From Verrucomicrobiaceae bacterium (GTDB taxonomy: Bacteria; Verrucomicrobiota; Verrucomicrobiia; Chthoniobacterales; Terrimicrobiaceae): a stretch of DNA of 56,389 nucleotides. The position numbers and the translations under genes are program-made. Shown piece after piece: positions 54,752 to 56,389 of this stretch. The notes beneath the pieces are model-generated. The model did not search any database, was not told the origin of the DNA, and saw only the letters and a list, made by a program, of their open reading frames with translations. Location of the stretch: the NCBI GenBank assembly GCA_007280915.1, contig QYQL01000091.1, positions 1-56,389 of the forward strand. Direction: 5' to 3'. How positions within the stretch are numbered: the first letter of the stretch is position 1; the number at the start of each line of letters is the position of its first letter.

Positions 54752-54979
54752 TCATGCGGCCAGCCCGGCATCAAGCACGCGGGGGATACTCTGGACATTG
54801 CCCAGATCCAGCTTGTTGTAGCGGAACTTTGCGCATTCGGCGGTTAGAATGACGGTGTCTTTAGGTAGAAACGCTGCATCAGTGTAGTGGTTGCGGCTGG
54901 CGTGACGGCCATCACAACCCTCCATAACCACGAAATGTCGAATGGCTCCCGATCGGATGGCGCTACTGACGGACCTCAT
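54752..54979 (-). pseudogene. hcp: Remnant of hybrid cluster protein gene (hcp)
   Basis: A 75-codon open frame whose residues ~11-75 match an internal segment of hybrid cluster protein (hydroxylamine/NO reductase): '[24 protein letters not shown]', '[20 protein letters not shown]' and 'IPRVLDAG'. These contain the equivalents of two cluster cysteines (in GCDG and ECAKF). The large N-terminal part and everything from the next cluster cysteine ('GQCND' in full-length Hcp) are missing. Flanked by ric (17-bp overlap) and rrf2 (14-bp gap). It is probably a deletion relic; a stable mini-protein cannot be excluded. Confidence 0.82.
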
Positions 54980-55715
54980 GACTCCTTACACTAGACTTGA
55001 CGAAAGCTTCGGCAGCCGGAAAAAGCACGCTGTTTTCCAGATGGATATGCCGATGTAGGTCTTCTTCGAGATCGGCCAGGCCCGCGAAAAGCGCGCGATA
55101 GGTGTTGCAGGCCTCGGAGGGAGGTTGGTATCCACCAGTGAGTTCGTTCAGGCGGGCGAGAGCGGTCCCGGCGTCGTCATGCTCATGAATCATGCACGCT
55201 ATCGGCCCGTCGAGAGCGACCGGCCCCGACTCTCCCCGGCTCATCGCGGAGACAGCAGGGAAAAGGATCTGCTCCTCCTTCATCATGTGACTGGTGAGCT
55301 CGGCCTCCAACCCACGATAAACCTCAAAAACCTCCACCAGAGCCGGCGTGTGTCCACCGTGGACATGGGCCACACGCTCGGACATCGCACGGAGACGGGG
55401 AAATTCGCGTCGGAGAAATGCGTGATGTGTTGCGACGATATAGTCCGCCAGTTCGTGCGGAGGAAGCCCCGCAGGGTTTTGCTGCGGCCCCACCGCCTCC
55501 ACCATCTCAGCTTCGAGTTGCTCGACCACCGCTGTCAGCGCAATCCCTTTGCGCTCGCAGGCCTCGCCCAGTGTGCGGGAGCCCTGGCAGCAGAAGTCGA
55601 TTTGAAACGACTGGAAGACGCGGGAGCGTCCGGGTCGCTCGGCGACTAGCTCGCCAACCGTGCGGTCGGCCAGCGGGGTTCCTTCAGGTGAGACGATGTT
55701 CTGTTGGTGGCTCAT
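54963..55715 (-). CDS. ric: Iron-sulfur cluster repair di-iron protein Ric (YtfE/ScdA)
   Basis: A 250-residue protein that repairs Fe-S clusters damaged by nitric oxide or oxidants. The N-terminal ScdA domain has '[22 protein letters not shown]' in order; the hemerythrin-like domain has His/Glu ligands in '[13 protein letters not shown]', '[13 protein letters not shown]', 'MIHEHDDAG' and '[16 protein letters not shown]'. It heads the ric-hcp remnant-rrf2 group and has an AT-rich promoter with the candidate operator. Confidence 0.93.
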   Translation of the reverse strand: MSHQQNIVSPEGTPLADRTVGELVAERPGRSRVFQSFQIDFCCQGSRTLGEACERKGIALTAVVEQLEAEMVEAVGPQQNPAGLPPHELADYIVATHHAFLRREFPRLRAMSERVAHVHGGHTPALVEVFEVYRGLEAELTSHMMKEEQILFPAVSAMSRGESGPVALDGPIACMIHEHDDAGTALARLNELTGGYQPPSEACNTYRALFAGLADLEEDLHRHIHLENSVLFPAAEAFVKSSVRSHEVRQ

Positions 55716-55747
55716 ATTTTTGCTTTTATGAAAATCAACAAATATAT

Positions 55748-55767
55748 CAAGAAAAAACTATCTTTAT
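55748..55767 (-). promoter_or_regulatory. Candidate operator, copy 2, upstream of ric
   Basis: Minus strand ATAAAGATAGTTTTTTCTTG, matching the element at 37450-37469 at 18 of 20 positions, and followed by ATATATTTGTTG where copy 1 has TATTGTTG. It lies 33-52 bp upstream of the ric start within a ~70-bp AT-rich stretch (55716-55785). Confidence 0.5.
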
Positions 55768-55847
55768 ATACATAAGGACTTCTTCTACCACATCTGCCCG
55801 CCTTCGTCTCCACGATCTCGAACGCAGTGGCTACAAACAGGTAAAAA

Positions 55848-55874
55848 AAACCCACCCTGGCAAGTGGTGGGTTT
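55848..55874 (-). terminator. Rho-independent terminator of the small gene group
   Basis: A perfect 9-bp stem AAACCCACC/GGTGGGTTT with 9-nt loop. On the minus strand it is followed by a run of T, so it ends transcription of the genes at 55886-56389 and insulates ric from them. Confidence 0.85.
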
Positions 55875-55885
55875 CTCCGACCAGC

Positions 55886-56095
55886 TCAATGCATGGTCTG
55901 GCACATCTGCTCGATGTGCTCGATTGCGGGAACGGCCTCCCGCTGGGCATCCCCGGTGCCGCTTGAGAACCAGCACCGGTTTCCAGCCACGTCTTTCCAC
56001 ACAACCTTGACCATGCCGTATTTGGTCCAGACGGTGGCGCGGCGTGGCCTCTCCCACCGGTTCAGGTGGACCGAGCGGATGCGTGGGTAACTCAT
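55886..56095 (-). CDS. Hypothetical protein, 69 residues
   Basis: I do not recognise it. It has a basic N-terminal half ('MSYPRIRSVHLNRWERPRRATVW') and a compact 'MVKVVWKDVAGNRCWFSSGTGDAQREAV' region, suggesting a small soluble protein. Support for reality: ATGA overlap with the upstream small gene and a strong terminator directly after it. Gene style suggests phage or plasmid origin. Confidence 0.55.
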   Translation of the reverse strand: MSYPRIRSVHLNRWERPRRATVWTKYGMVKVVWKDVAGNRCWFSSGTGDAQREAVPAIEHIEQMCQTMH

Positions 56096-56301
56096 AGCGA
56101 GTGCTCCAGGTGGCCGGGGCCGTTGCCCTCGGGGTCACACATGACGGCGGCGGTGGCTGGCCTGCCCTTGCTGTCCTTCCCGCTGAGGCCAAGGACCAGC
56201 AGTGGGCGTCCCTCCAAGTCCTCCCACTGGATGCCGAGGATCTTCCGACCCACGAGCTTGCCGTAGTGCGCCTGCTCGAATGGTGTGGGCTTGGCGCTCA
56301 T
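56092..56301 (-). CDS. Hypothetical protein, 69 residues
   Basis: Unrecognised. The sequence 'KLVGRKILGIQWEDLEGRPLLVLGL' suggests a small beta-rich domain. Overlaps the downstream gene (56092-56095) and the upstream partial gene (56298-56301) by ATGA, so three genes form a coupled string. Confidence 0.55.
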   Translation of the reverse strand: MSAKPTPFEQAHYGKLVGRKILGIQWEDLEGRPLLVLGLSGKDSKGRPATAAVMCDPEGNGPGHLEHSL

Positions 56302-56389
56302 GACACAAGCGCGACCCCGGCAGCGCCATCAAAGAGCCCGTGCAGGGCTTCGCAGCGGGCGATGGCGGTGTGAGGGTTCACGGATTTGA
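56298..56389 (-). CDS. Partial CDS, C-terminal 29 residues of an unknown protein
   Basis: The minus-strand frame is open from the window edge and ends 'EALHGLFDGAAGVALVS' at a TGA overlapping the next ATG. The ATGA coupling is the main evidence that it is real. The rest lies outside the window. Confidence 0.4.
   Translation of the reverse strand, partial: KSVNPHTAIARCEALHGLFDGAAGVALVS

Noticed and set aside
55785-56192. 135-codon minus-strand open frame across the terminator
   Set aside because: It runs through a strong terminator and overlaps two better-supported small genes.
1-56389. CRISPR array
   Set aside because: No regularly spaced direct repeats were seen; the only tandem repeat noted is the 12-bp unit inside the AlbA_2 gene.

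Overview
The window looks like a chromosome segment of a GC-rich, Gram-negative, non-proteobacterial bacterium. A Verrucomicrobiota-like host is my best guess: the FtsZ is strongly divergent, the tyrosine integrase is of the type common in Verrucomicrobiota and Planctomycetota, and there is an OprB-type porin. This is inference; no rRNA gene is present to settle it.

Layout. (1) 1-8730, core-like genes: the end of ftsA, a degenerate ftsZ, trmD, a secreted Ntn hydrolase, a deaminase/LarA-like pair, an alpha/beta hydrolase, and a formylglycine-enzyme-like gene whose 5' part is broken by three frameshifts. (2) 8801-about 26290, an integrated element. It starts at a 3' remnant of a tRNA-Ser gene, followed by a tyrosine integrase, an excisionase-like protein and a primase/helicase. 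A seven-gene, tightly overlapping defence operon follows: hsdM, hsdS, an Abi_C protein, a GmrSD-like DUF262/DUF1524 nuclease, an AlbA_2/HATPase regulator, hsdR and a YgjP-like metallopeptidase. I did not find the right attachment site. (3) 26831-37411, a 13-gene minus-strand operon: nnrS, nrfH, nrfA, resB-like, ccsA-like, a MOSC-MobA fusion, tauE-like, moaA, moaD, moaE, moeA, moaC, mogA. (4) 37528-40598, plus strand: a B12-binding radical SAM gene coupled to a Crp/Fnr regulator, then a promoter, a valine-rich leader peptide and a hairpin in front of a DGC-domain gene. (5) 40588-54145, a ten-gene minus-strand operon: diheme cytochrome c, narG, narH, narJ, a NarI-Rieske fusion, cytochrome b, monoheme cytochrome c, two narK-type transporters and a porin. 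(6) 54264-55715, ric, a remnant of hcp and an NsrR-like Rrf2 regulator. (7) 55886-56389, small coupled genes of unknown function ending in a clear terminator.

Together regions 3-6 form a nearly self-contained nitrate-ammonification module. It covers nitrate uptake, NarGHI nitrate reduction to nitrite, NrfHA reduction of nitrite to ammonium, synthesis of the bis-MGD cofactor, dedicated heme attachment for NrfA, defence against NO, and two candidate regulators. Two near-identical 20-bp elements (37450-37469 and 55748-55767) sit in the nnrS/radical SAM intergenic region and upstream of ric and may be a shared operator. MoeB and molybdate uptake genes are not in the window.
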